A DNA stretch of 31,131 bases from an uncultured Muribaculaceae bacterium (GTDB lineage Bacteria > Bacteroidota > Bacteroidia > Bacteroidales > Muribaculaceae). The notes beneath the pieces are model-generated. The model searched no databases and was not told the origin of the DNA. It saw only the letters and a program-made list of their open reading frames with translations. Both the position numbers and the translations under genes were made by a program. Of this stretch, positions 1-7,816 are shown piece by piece (the stretch's first letter is position 1; each line of letters starts with the position of its first letter). Where the stretch lies: NCBI GenBank assembly GCA_910584055.1, contig CAJTZS010000047.1, positions 1 through 31,131 of the forward strand, read 5' to 3'.

Positions 1-65
1 GAATATCAATAATTTCAAAGAACTCTTATGATTTTTCAGTGGACACTAATGATATCTACATATTA

Positions 66-1418
66 TCAATCTTCCGGCTGAGGGTCTTTAGGCAGAGTGA
101 AATGCAGGGCCGCCCAGCCAAGGATGCCGGCCAGCAACGAGCCGACAAGGATGCCAAGCTTGGAATCGTTCAACAATTCCGAAGCAATCGGATCACCGGA
201 ACCGAACGACAAGGTTGCGATAAACAACGATACCGTGAAACCTATGCCTCCGAGCAACGAAACAGACGCAAGACTGCCCCAGTTCGTTCCCTCCGGCATT
301 GGCGCCCACTTCAACAGGATGCAGATTGCGGCGAAAACGAAAATCCCTAAGAACTTACCTCCGATAAGGCTGACAATGATAGCCGGGGCTATGCCATGGA
401 ACAGCTGCCCTATCTCCATATCGCCGAAGAATATTCCGGCATTCGCAAAGGCGAAAAGCGGTACGATTATATAATTGACCAACGGATGCAACGTGTCTTC
501 CATATCCTGCAACGGGGATATAACTTTATCGGAAGCCGACTCTATCTCTTTTAACTGGTTCATCTGCTCTTTGCTGAGTATGGTACGGGAATTGAGGTTC
601 TCGTCGTTCTCGTGAGCGAAAAAAGATATGTTCTTACGAATTGTCTGGATATACTTTTTCGGTGCGAACACCGGTTTGGCAGGCACACAGAACGCCACGA
701 GCACCCCGGCAATCGTCGGATGGATTCCGGCATTCAGGAAACAGAACCAGACAAACGCCCCAAGAAATACATAGAACATCTTCGACTGAATACCGGCCCT
801 ACCGCCAAGGAAAAGCAATAACAGACATACGGCTGCATAGAGAAGAAGCATATAGTCGATATGCGTACTATAGAATATTGCAATAACCAATATACCTCCA
901 ATGTCGTCAACCACAGCCAATGTTGTCAGGAACACCTTCAAACCGATCGGGACCCGGTTACCGAGCATAGCGAGGACACCCAGAGAGAATGCGATATCGG
1001 TTGCCATCGGTATGGCTGCACCCCCTGCATATGGAGTGCCTTTTGCCATCATGTAATATATTAATACGGGCACCCCCATTCCCCCGATGGCCGCCACTAT
1101 CGGCAGCAACGCGTTCCGGAATGAAGACAATTCTCCCACCAACACCTCTCGCTTGATTTCCAGTCCAACGGAGAAAAAGAACAGAGCCATCAACGCATCG
1201 TTGATAAATGCCATGATGGACATAGGCTGTCCGTGATGGCTGAAAAGGTTGAAATCCCCCACCCTCAACTCAACCTCATTGAGCCATATAGATTCATAAA
1301 TAGGCCTTGTGAACGGGAGATTCACAACAAGTAATGCCATGACAGTGGCAAAGATAAGGACATTGCCACCGTTAGCATAGTTCTTTATAGTCTTCCGCGC
1401 TGTAAAAAATACACCCAT
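66..1418 (-). CDS. nhaA: Na+/H+ antiporter NhaA
   Basis: Inner-membrane electrogenic sodium/proton antiporter that expels Na+ in exchange for protons and so supports pH and sodium homeostasis. The 450-residue protein is hydrophobic throughout and carries the family hallmark VVDDIGGILVIA, which contains the paired Asp residues that bind the ion in E. coli NhaA. It is longer than the E. coli protein (388 residues) because a charged loop of about 60 residues, beginning near IQTIRKNISFF and ending at ISPLQDMED, sits before the later membrane segments. The start codon lies 3 nt after the bcp stop, so the two genes are very probably co-transcribed. No hairpin terminator is visible in the 65 bases that follow the stop. 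Confidence 0.97.
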   Translation of the reverse strand: MGVFFTARKTIKNYANGGNVLIFATVMALLVVNLPFTRPIYESIWLNEVELRVGDFNLFSHHGQPMSIMAFINDALMALFFFSVGLEIKREVLVGELSSFRNALLPIVAAIGGMGVPVLIYYMMAKGTPYAGGAAIPMATDIAFSLGVLAMLGNRVPIGLKVFLTTLAVVDDIGGILVIAIFYSTHIDYMLLLYAAVCLLLLFLGGRAGIQSKMFYVFLGAFVWFCFLNAGIHPTIAGVLVAFCVPAKPVFAPKKYIQTIRKNISFFAHENDENLNSRTILSKEQMNQLKEIESASDKVISPLQDMEDTLHPLVNYIIVPLFAFANAGIFFGDMEIGQLFHGIAPAIIVSLIGGKFLGIFVFAAICILLKWAPMPEGTNWGSLASVSLLGGIGFTVSLFIATLSFGSGDPIASELLNDSKLGILVGSLLAGILGWAALHFTLPKDPQPED

Positions 1419-1421
1419 AAC

Positions 1422-1898
1422 TTATGCAGGATTGGGGTTGTAGCGGTTGTCGAGAATTCCGAAAAGCTGCTCTGAAGCCTCCTTCGTCTTGACTTTCTCG
1501 ATGACATCGGTAACCACGCCATTCTCGTCAGTGACAAACGTGGTGCGGACGATACCCATATATTCCCTCCCTGCCATCTTTTTCTTCTGCCATACTCCCG
1601 CCAATTCACAAAGGGCATGATCCGTATCAGCCACAAGAGGGAAATTCAAAGCAAATTTGGCTGCGAACTTATTATGGCTCTCAGGAGAATCCTTGCTCAC
1701 CCCAATGATTTGATATCCCATCTTTTCAAACACGGAATAATTATCGCGAAAACTGCAAGCCTCTGCAGTGCATCCTGGAGTATTATCTTTCGGATAAAAA
1801 TAAATTATAAACTTTTTGCCTGAAAAATCCGACAGTTTTATTTCTTTACCTTCGGCGTCCTTGCCGAGCAAATCAGGGAATTTGTCACCAATATTCAT
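1422..1898 (-). CDS. bcp: thioredoxin-dependent peroxiredoxin, Bcp/PrxQ type
   Basis: Cytoplasmic thiol peroxidase that reduces hydrogen peroxide and organic hydroperoxides using thioredoxin. The 158-residue length is normal for the family. The motif TPGCTAEAC holds the peroxidatic Cys43 and a second Cys48 five residues later, the arrangement of atypical two-cysteine Bcp enzymes. The usual YFYPKDNTPGC strand-loop and the late RTTFV segment are present. It is the first gene of a two-gene unit with nhaA. A weak promoter candidate lies upstream (TATTTTTA on the minus strand at 1913-1920), but it lacks the final G of the consensus and its spacing to the nearest TTG is short. Confidence 0.96.
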   Translation of the reverse strand: MNIGDKFPDLLGKDAEGKEIKLSDFSGKKFIIYFYPKDNTPGCTAEACSFRDNYSVFEKMGYQIIGVSKDSPESHNKFAAKFALNFPLVADTDHALCELAGVWQKKKMAGREYMGIVRTTFVTDENGVVTDVIEKVKTKEASEQLFGILDNRYNPNPA

Positions 1899-1937
1899 AG
1901 TAATCTCTATCTTAAAAATACAATTTCATTATTAAAA

Positions 1938-1972
1938 CAACTGATGCGGAGATTTGTATTCCGCATCAGTTG
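1938..1972 (-). terminator. intrinsic terminator of lepA
   Basis: A perfect 13-bp stem (CAACTGATGCGGA against TCCGCATCAGTTG) closes a 9-nt loop 9 nt after the lepA stop. On the minus strand the stem is followed directly by TTTTAATAAT, a modest U-tract. It separates lepA from bcp. Confidence 0.85.
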
Positions 1973-1980
1973 AACTTTTC

Positions 1981-3768
1981 TTAGTCAAGTTTAAGTACAG
2001 CTAAAAACGCTTTCTGTGGCACCTCCACGGAGCCGATCTGCTTCATCCGCTTCTTACCGGCTTTCTGCTTCTCAAGCAGCTTACGTTTACGTGAGATATC
2101 ACCGCCATAGCATTTAGCCGTCACATCCTTACGCACTGCCTTGATAGTTTCGCGAGCAATAATTTTCGCTCCGATCGCAGCCTGGATAGCGATATCAAAC
2201 TGCTGGCGGGGTATAAGTTCTTTAAGTTTCTCGCACATCCTGCGACCGAACCTTACGGCATTAGCCTCGTGGGTAAGCGTGGAAAGAGCGTCGACACTTT
2301 CTCCATTGAGCAGAATATCCAGTTTTACGAGCTTCGATTCCCTGTAATCGTGGATATGATAGTCGAAAGAGGCATAACCCTTGGAGATGGATTTCAGTTT
2401 ATCATAGAAATCTATCACAATCTCCCCAAGTGGCATATCGAAAGTAAGCTCCATTCGGTTGCCGGAAATATATTCCTGCTTCACCAGTTCACCTCTCTTT
2501 CCGAGGCAAAGCGTCATTATCGGCCCGATGAAATCTGCCTGCGTGATAATTGTGGAGCGTATATACGGCTCCTCAATATGGTCAATAAGAGTCGCTTCCG
2601 GAAGTCCCGATGGATTATGCACCTCAGTTTTGTTTCCTTTCTTGTCAAAGACAAGATAAGATACGTTTGGCACTGTGGTGATAACGTCCATGTCGAATTC
2701 CCTTCCCAGACGTTCCTGCACAATCTCCATATGAAGAAGGCCTAAGAAGCCGCAACGGAAACCGAATCCGAGCGCAGCGGAAGATTCCGGCTGGAATGTC
2801 AACGAGGCATCGTTGAGCTGCAGTTTTTCGAGCGATGCACGCAGATTCTCAAAATCCTCAGTTTCGATAGGATAAACACCTGCGAACACCATCGGCTTAA
2901 CCTCCTCGAAACCAGCTATGGCTTTTTCGCAAGGACGATTCACATGAGTTATAGTATCTCCGACCTTAACCTCCTTTGAACTTTTAATCCCGGAAATGAT
3001 GTAACCCACATTCCCGGCAGAAAGTTCCTTACGCGGTGCCATATCAAGTTTAAGGACACCGATTTCGTCTGCATGATACTCCTTCCCTGTAGATACGAAC
3101 TTAACGAAATCATCTGTCCGGATCGTACCGTTCACAATCTTATAGTAAGCGATAATTCCTCTGAAAGGATTGAATACGGAATCAAAGATAAGAGCCTGCA
3201 GCGGGGCCTCAGGGTCACCTTTCGGAGCGGGCACCCTTTCCACTATTGCCCGAAGGATTTCATCCACACCCATTCCTGTCTTGCCGCTGGCGCGAATAAT
3301 CTCTTCCGGATCACAACCCAACAGATCCACAATCTGATCTTCAACCTCTTCGGGTTTGGCACTGTCAAGGTCGCACTTGTTGATCACAGGAATGATTTCG
3401 AGATCATTGTCGATTGCCATATAAAGGTTGGATATAGTCTGCGCCTGAATACCCTGCGAGGCATCCACAATAAGGAGGGCGCCCTCACAGGCGGCTATCG
3501 AACGGGACACCTCGTATGAAAAGTCAACGTGTCCGGGAGTGTCTATAAGGTTCAGGGTATATTTTTCACCGTTAAGCTCATAATCCATCTGGATTGCATG
3601 ACTCTTGATTGTGATCCCGCGCTCGCGCTCGAGATCCATGTCATCGAGAACTTGTGCCTCCATATCCTTTCCGGTCACGGTGTTCGTGCATTCAAGGAGT
3701 CGGTCGGCCAAAGTCGATTTCCCGTGATCGATATGAGCTATTATACAGAAATTCCTTATATTCTTCAT
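1981..3768 (-). CDS. lepA: elongation factor 4 (LepA), ribosomal back-translocase GTPase
   Basis: Translational GTPase that binds ribosomes and helps them recover from stalled or mistranslocated states. The 595 residues match the family length of about 600. The G domain shows the P-loop AHIDHGKST at residues 11-19, the switch I segment RERGITIKS near residue 50, DTPGH near 77 and NKCD near 130. The C-terminal lysine-rich LepA_C segment (GGDISRKRKLLEKQKAGKKRMK) is intact. The gene stands alone, with its own promoter just upstream and a strong terminator downstream. Nothing unusual is seen. Confidence 0.98.
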   Translation of the reverse strand: MKNIRNFCIIAHIDHGKSTLADRLLECTNTVTGKDMEAQVLDDMDLERERGITIKSHAIQMDYELNGEKYTLNLIDTPGHVDFSYEVSRSIAACEGALLIVDASQGIQAQTISNLYMAIDNDLEIIPVINKCDLDSAKPEEVEDQIVDLLGCDPEEIIRASGKTGMGVDEILRAIVERVPAPKGDPEAPLQALIFDSVFNPFRGIIAYYKIVNGTIRTDDFVKFVSTGKEYHADEIGVLKLDMAPRKELSAGNVGYIISGIKSSKEVKVGDTITHVNRPCEKAIAGFEEVKPMVFAGVYPIETEDFENLRASLEKLQLNDASLTFQPESSAALGFGFRCGFLGLLHMEIVQERLGREFDMDVITTVPNVSYLVFDKKGNKTEVHNPSGLPEATLIDHIEEPYIRSTIITQADFIGPIMTLCLGKRGELVKQEYISGNRMELTFDMPLGEIVIDFYDKLKSISKGYASFDYHIHDYRESKLVKLDILLNGESVDALSTLTHEANAVRFGRRMCEKLKELIPRQQFDIAIQAAIGAKIIARETIKAVRKDVTAKCYGGDISRKRKLLEKQKAGKKRMKQIGSVEVPQKAFLAVLKLD

Positions 3769-3791
3769 CTAAGTCTAAACAAATTAGGATA

Positions 3792-3822
3792 CAAAATTAA
3801 TCATAAATTATGGAATTTACAA
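3792..3822 (-). promoter_or_regulatory. lepA promoter (Bacteroidetes sigma type)
   Basis: On the minus strand a TTG (3820-3822) is followed after exactly 20 nt by TAATTTTG (3792-3799), which fits the Bacteroidetes -33 TTG and -7 TAnnTTTG consensus. The predicted transcript starts near 3786, leaving a leader of about 18 nt before the lepA ATG. Confidence 0.75.
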
Positions 3823-3854
3823 CCATTTGTTGTCGCCTAAGGTATAAACGGCGA

Positions 3855-4715
3855 TTATAAGGAATTATAAGATGGAGAGAAGGTGTCACCCCGTGTCAGG
3901 TCTCCCGTGCGGGCTCCGAGTTCGAGCCAACGCACACGCTGGTCGGAGCGTCCGTGGTTAAATGTCTCGGGCACAGCGTAACCCTGAGCCTGTTTCTGGA
4001 GATAGTCATCGCCGATTTTTGACGCGGCGTTCAAACCTTCCTCTATATCGCCGGGTTCAAGGCTGCTGAAGAGTCTGTTGTCATGAAATGCCCATACGCC
4101 TGCATAGTAGTCGGCCTGTAACTCAGTGCGAACACTCAGTTTATTGGACTCTGCCTCCGGTAGTCGTGCCATCTCCTGATGCGCCTGGTCAAGAGTGCCT
4201 AAAAGGTTCTGCACGTGATGCCCTACCTCATGCGCAATCACGTATGCAAAAGCGAAATCCCCTCCGGCCCCCATCTGCTTCTCCATCTGTTCAAAGAATG
4301 AAAGGTCGATATATAGAGTCTTGTCAGCGGAACAATAGAATGGGCCGACTGCGGATGTGGCATTCCCGCAGGCTGAATTTACAGATCCCGTGAAAAGCAC
4401 CATCTTCGGCGGCTCATAGGTTCTTCCGATCTTACGGAACTCCTCAGTCCATACATCCTCAGTGCCGGCGAGGATCACCTTGGCAAATTCGGCATACTTC
4501 TCCTCCTGTTCAGAAGGAACATAATTCTGAGCTACCTGATTGCCGGTTATTGAACCGGCGTTATTAAGCACGGACAACGGATTACCGCCGGAAATCCATA
4601 CTATCAAGGCTGTTATGATTAGTCCCCCGATACCGCCGGCACCTGCCACAAGACCGGTCCGTTTTCCGCGCCGGTCATCCACATTAGAGCTGCTCCTCCT
4701 TCCGTCAAGTCTCAT
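3855..4715 (-). CDS. membrane-anchored neutral zinc metallopeptidase (YpfJ family)
   Basis: Predicted single-pass membrane zinc peptidase of the PF04228 family; its physiological substrate is not known. Residues 1-20 are basic, and a glycine-rich hydrophobic segment at about 21-42 should anchor it, with the catalytic domain outside the cytoplasm. The zincin motif HEVGHH starts at residue 162, with Glu163 as catalytic base, and ELQADYYAG near 198-206 supplies the downstream acidic metal ligand. Cys116 and Cys128 (SACGNAT and GPFYC) are placed to form a disulfide. The length of 286 is typical. It has a 111-nt upstream gap with no convincing promoter; a minus-strand TAGTTTTG at 4822-4829 lacks a -33 partner. 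Confidence 0.93.
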   Translation of the reverse strand: MRLDGRRSSSNVDDRRGKRTGLVAGAGGIGGLIITALIVWISGGNPLSVLNNAGSITGNQVAQNYVPSEQEEKYAEFAKVILAGTEDVWTEEFRKIGRTYEPPKMVLFTGSVNSACGNATSAVGPFYCSADKTLYIDLSFFEQMEKQMGAGGDFAFAYVIAHEVGHHVQNLLGTLDQAHQEMARLPEAESNKLSVRTELQADYYAGVWAFHDNRLFSSLEPGDIEEGLNAASKIGDDYLQKQAQGYAVPETFNHGRSDQRVRWLELGARTGDLTRGDTFSPSYNSL

Positions 4716-4826
4716 TAGCGTATAGTTTTAGGCATGTTTTCATTCATCCCTATCCTGTCATATATAAAACCTGACATCAAAACCAAAAGTTCAAATTTGA
4801 CGACCACTTGACAACCATTTTCAAAA

Positions 4827-6041
4827 CTATGACTTAAGTTTGGATAGGCGTTGAAGTGCTTCGATGTAATAGTAATCGGCATAGATGATGGAGGCATCGA
4901 TTTCGGAGCCGGCAGGATGATGACCGGTGGAATGGTCAAGGAAAGAACTTCTATGCTGCGGAGAGCGATATGCGTCACCGGAGAGGGAGGTAAGCATTTT
5001 GAGCGCATTTTCTTTGTAAACCTCACCTTTCTCGGCAGGACAGTATTCCTGAAGTTCTAAAAGCGCCGATGCCACCACACATGCGGCTGAGGCATCCCTT
5101 GGAGCCTCCGGTATTGCAGGGTCGTCAAAATCCCAGTATGGCACATAATCCTCCGGCAACCGTTTGAGATACGCATCCGTCACCTTGCAAGCAAAATCGA
5201 GGAACTTCTTATCCTTGGTTTCACGATACACCATAGTGTATCCGTAGATCGCCCAGGCCTGTCCCCGCGCCCATGTGCTGTTGTCGGCATAACCCTGATG
5301 CGTCATGCAGCGCAGGAAGTTGCCATTGTTCGGATCATATACAGCCACGTGATAGCACGTGCCGTCGGGGCGGAACTGGTGATGCATAGTGGTCTCGGCA
5401 TGTTTCACTGCAATATCGTAAAGGCGTTGCGAACCGCCGTTACGGGCTGCCCAGAAAAGCATCTCAAGGTTGATCATATTGTCCATAATGGTATTATGAC
5501 CGCCAAGCATCTCGACATTTCGCGGCCAGGAGAGGATCGTGCCGACTTTCGGATTATAAAGTGTAGCCAATGAATCAGCGGTAGCGAGAATCACCTGCTT
5601 ATATTTTGGATTCTGAGTTATACGATATCCGTTGCCATAGCTGCAGAAAACCAAAAAACCGAGATCATGGTCAAAAGCGGGCACCTGCGAAAGATATTCC
5701 AAAGATTCTGTATAACGTTCAGCCTTTTCGCGGATTTTCTCGTCCCCGGTCATCTCATAGTCATACCAAAGCACCCCGGGCCAAAAACCGGAACACCACT
5801 CATCGGGAGTCGCCTTGCGGCAATGCCAAACGGAATCACCTGCCGCTATATTGCGCGGCATCATAGTGTAGTCTATAGAATCCCTTGAAAGCTCATCGAT
5901 AGAGCGGACCACTTTCGAATGGCAATATCCGAGAGCATTATCAACATCTATTGATTCTGCAGTTGCTGTCTGAAAGCACGAACTTAATCCGGCTGTCATC
6001 GCAATCCCGCATGCTGACAATATCCAATTATACACTTTCAT
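4827..6041 (-). CDS. GH88 unsaturated glucuronyl hydrolase, lipoprotein
   Basis: Removes 4,5-unsaturated uronic acids from the non-reducing ends of oligosaccharides produced by polysaccharide lyases, through hydration of the vinyl ether. The 404-residue protein has a signal peptide ending in the lipobox LSSC, with lipid-bearing Cys22. No run of acidic residues follows that Cys, so a periplasm-facing position is more likely than surface display. The two catalytic acids of the family appear as DHDLGF (Asp126) and NTIMDNMINLEM (Asp187), matching Asp88 and Asp149 of the Bacillus enzyme. The (alpha/alpha)6 barrel length is normal. It is the last gene of the five-gene glycan cluster, 77 nt after GH43, and it needs a lyase such as the heparinase-like gene upstream to create its substrate. 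Confidence 0.92.
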   Translation of the reverse strand: MKVYNWILSACGIAMTAGLSSCFQTATAESIDVDNALGYCHSKVVRSIDELSRDSIDYTMMPRNIAAGDSVWHCRKATPDEWCSGFWPGVLWYDYEMTGDEKIREKAERYTESLEYLSQVPAFDHDLGFLVFCSYGNGYRITQNPKYKQVILATADSLATLYNPKVGTILSWPRNVEMLGGHNTIMDNMINLEMLFWAARNGGSQRLYDIAVKHAETTMHHQFRPDGTCYHVAVYDPNNGNFLRCMTHQGYADNSTWARGQAWAIYGYTMVYRETKDKKFLDFACKVTDAYLKRLPEDYVPYWDFDDPAIPEAPRDASAACVVASALLELQEYCPAEKGEVYKENALKMLTSLSGDAYRSPQHRSSFLDHSTGHHPAGSEIDASIIYADYYYIEALQRLSKLKS

Positions 6042-6077
6042 CTCAAAAGTCTCTATATTATTTTTAAATTTTATTTT

Positions 6078-6133
6078 CTAAAGCCTAAAGCCCAACACCA
6101 AAAGCCTATTACTAAAGCCTAATGCCTAACACC
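6078..6133. repeat. two 22-bp direct repeats, 34-bp period, running into the GH43 stop
   Basis: Copies at 6078-6099 and 6112-6133 match at 20 of 22 positions (plus-strand cores CTAAAGCCTAAAGCCCAAC and CTAAAGCCTAATGCCTAAC). The 12-nt spacer also contains AAGCCTA, so a degenerate AAGCCTA unit recurs four or five times. One copy supplies the last codons (VGVRH) and stop of the GH43 gene. Confidence 0.8.
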
Positions 6134-7786
6134 TACCACATCAATCCATCCTCTGTCATTGCATCCGGCCGGGGTCACGCTATAGAAACCGACCTTAGCC
6201 CCTATCCATTTACCGGCACGAGCCTTGAAAACACCCTCCACATCGCGGAATCTTTTATTATCCGTGCTGTAGGAGAAGCGGCACTCCCCTTTTCTATTAA
6301 CTGTAACCCTCAGTTGAATGGCACATTCCATGTTTCCATGAAGCCCGGCACTATAAACACGCGTAGGGTCTATAGTAGCGATATCCTTGACATATTCCTT
6401 GCCGCCCTGTTCCGCATCGTAGCAATCGACAAGCTGCAAAACGAAAGAATCTCCACGCTTTGTCAATCCTAAACGGCAATAATCCCATCCCATCACCATT
6501 ATTCCCGAACTGACACCCTCGGCATTCTCTTTTGCTGAGACCACGACATCGGCTGTAAAGGTGAATTCATCGGAGGGAAATTTCTCAAGCCATAAGTTTG
6601 GCACCTCCCAGAAATTCACAAATTCCTCCGAAAGAACATGACCGTATATTCTCATCAACCCGTTGGGAATCGGGAAACCATAAAGGTCATTATAATTCGA
6701 ATGCCATTGAAACAAAGACTCCTGAGCGTCATTAGCCGCGATAAAATCCTTGGCTCCGCCCGCAACAGCCGGGCGTGTGAATTTCTTCACCGGCTCGCCG
6801 CAACCGTAGCCGTCTTTATCAACACCTATAACCGGCCATCCGTCAACCCATTTCATGGGATTCAGGTGCACCACCCTTCCGAACGCTCCTTTATCCTGAA
6901 AATGGAGGAACCAGTCTTCACCGGCAGCGTTGGTTACCCATGCCCCCTGATGAGGGCCATTGATATCACTCTTCCCCTGAGCCATTACAATCTTCGACTC
7001 ATACGGTCCATAGATATTCTTCGAACGCATCACGAGCTGCCAACCGTCCACCACTCCCCCAGCCGGAGCGAAAAGATAGTAATAATCGCCACGGCGATAA
7101 AGTTTTGTTCCCTCCACGGTGTGATTCACCCCGTCGTTACCATCATAGATTATTTTTGGCGCAGATATTACGGTTGTGCCGTCAGGAGTCATTTCGCTCA
7201 ATGTCAATATGCTGTTGAATCCGGCGCGCGAGGCAGCCCAACCATTAGAAAGATACGCCTTCCCGTCGGCATCCCAATATGGAGAGGGATCGATAAGCCC
7301 CTTCCCGGCCCGGACAAGAACAGGCGTGCTCCATTTTCCTTCAGGATCGGCAGACTTTATCATAAAGATACCGAAATCCGGGTCACCCCAGTAGATATAG
7401 TATTCTCCTTCGTGATATTTTATGCATGGTGCCCACACACCCTTTCCGTGGCGGGGAATATTGTCTCCATAAAACTTCACCGGAGGAACTGAGTCAAGCG
7501 CATAATTCACCAAAGTCCAGTTAACCAGATCATGAGAACGGAGTATCGGCAACCCCGGAGTGCATTGGAAACTCGACGCGGTCATATAGAATGTCTTGCC
7601 GTCGGGAGAGGCGACAACATCCGGATCGGAATAATCAGCATGCACAACCGGATTGACATATTCCCGCGAAGCCCTCACATTCGCCGGATTGGATACAAGC
7701 TGCTCTCCGGCTGCCATCCCGACAACCGAAGAACAACTCAATACCAATAACGCTACAGTCTTTCTCATCTTAATCATCTTTACCAT
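6119..7786 (-). CDS. GH43 family glycoside hydrolase (beta-xylosidase/alpha-arabinofuranosidase type)
   Basis: Inverting five-bladed beta-propeller hydrolase that probably removes xylose or arabinose side residues; the exact sugar cannot be read from sequence. Counting from this ATG, the three catalytic acids are visible: general base Asp54 in YSDPDVV, the pKa-modulating Asp166 in GLIDPSPYWD, and general acid Glu225 in HTVEGTKLY. A C-terminal beta-sandwich of about 200 residues follows the propeller. The first ATG at 7786 gives MVKMIKMRKTVALLVLSC and a signal peptide ending near GMAA. A GTG immediately after the GH97 stop (7816) would add ten residues, and MRKT at 7768 is an equally good start. 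The C-terminal codons lie inside a direct repeat. Confidence 0.92.
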   Translation of the reverse strand: MVKMIKMRKTVALLVLSCSSVVGMAAGEQLVSNPANVRASREYVNPVVHADYSDPDVVASPDGKTFYMTASSFQCTPGLPILRSHDLVNWTLVNYALDSVPPVKFYGDNIPRHGKGVWAPCIKYHEGEYYIYWGDPDFGIFMIKSADPEGKWSTPVLVRAGKGLIDPSPYWDADGKAYLSNGWAASRAGFNSILTLSEMTPDGTTVISAPKIIYDGNDGVNHTVEGTKLYRRGDYYYLFAPAGGVVDGWQLVMRSKNIYGPYESKIVMAQGKSDINGPHQGAWVTNAAGEDWFLHFQDKGAFGRVVHLNPMKWVDGWPVIGVDKDGYGCGEPVKKFTRPAVAGGAKDFIAANDAQESLFQWHSNYNDLYGFPIPNGLMRIYGHVLSEEFVNFWEVPNLWLEKFPSDEFTFTADVVVSAKENAEGVSSGIMVMGWDYCRLGLTKRGDSFVLQLVDCYDAEQGGKEYVKDIATIDPTRVYSAGLHGNMECAIQLRVTVNRKGECRFSYSTDNKRFRDVEGVFKARAGKWIGAKVGFYSVTPAGCNDRGWIDVVGVRH

Positions 7787-7816
7787 CTTATAATACGCAA
7801 CATCTCTCCGGCTCAC

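Noticed and set aside
2269..2745. 158-codon plus-strand open frame inside lepA
   Set aside because: It is antisense to a fully conserved lepA coding region and has no promoter or domain. Similar antisense frames inside other genes here were set aside for the same reason.
3800..3854. Possible terminator after the zinc peptidase gene
   Set aside because: Only a 5-bp TCGCC/GGCGA pairing with a 12-nt loop and no U-tract can be drawn, and it overlaps the lepA promoter. Too weak to annotate.
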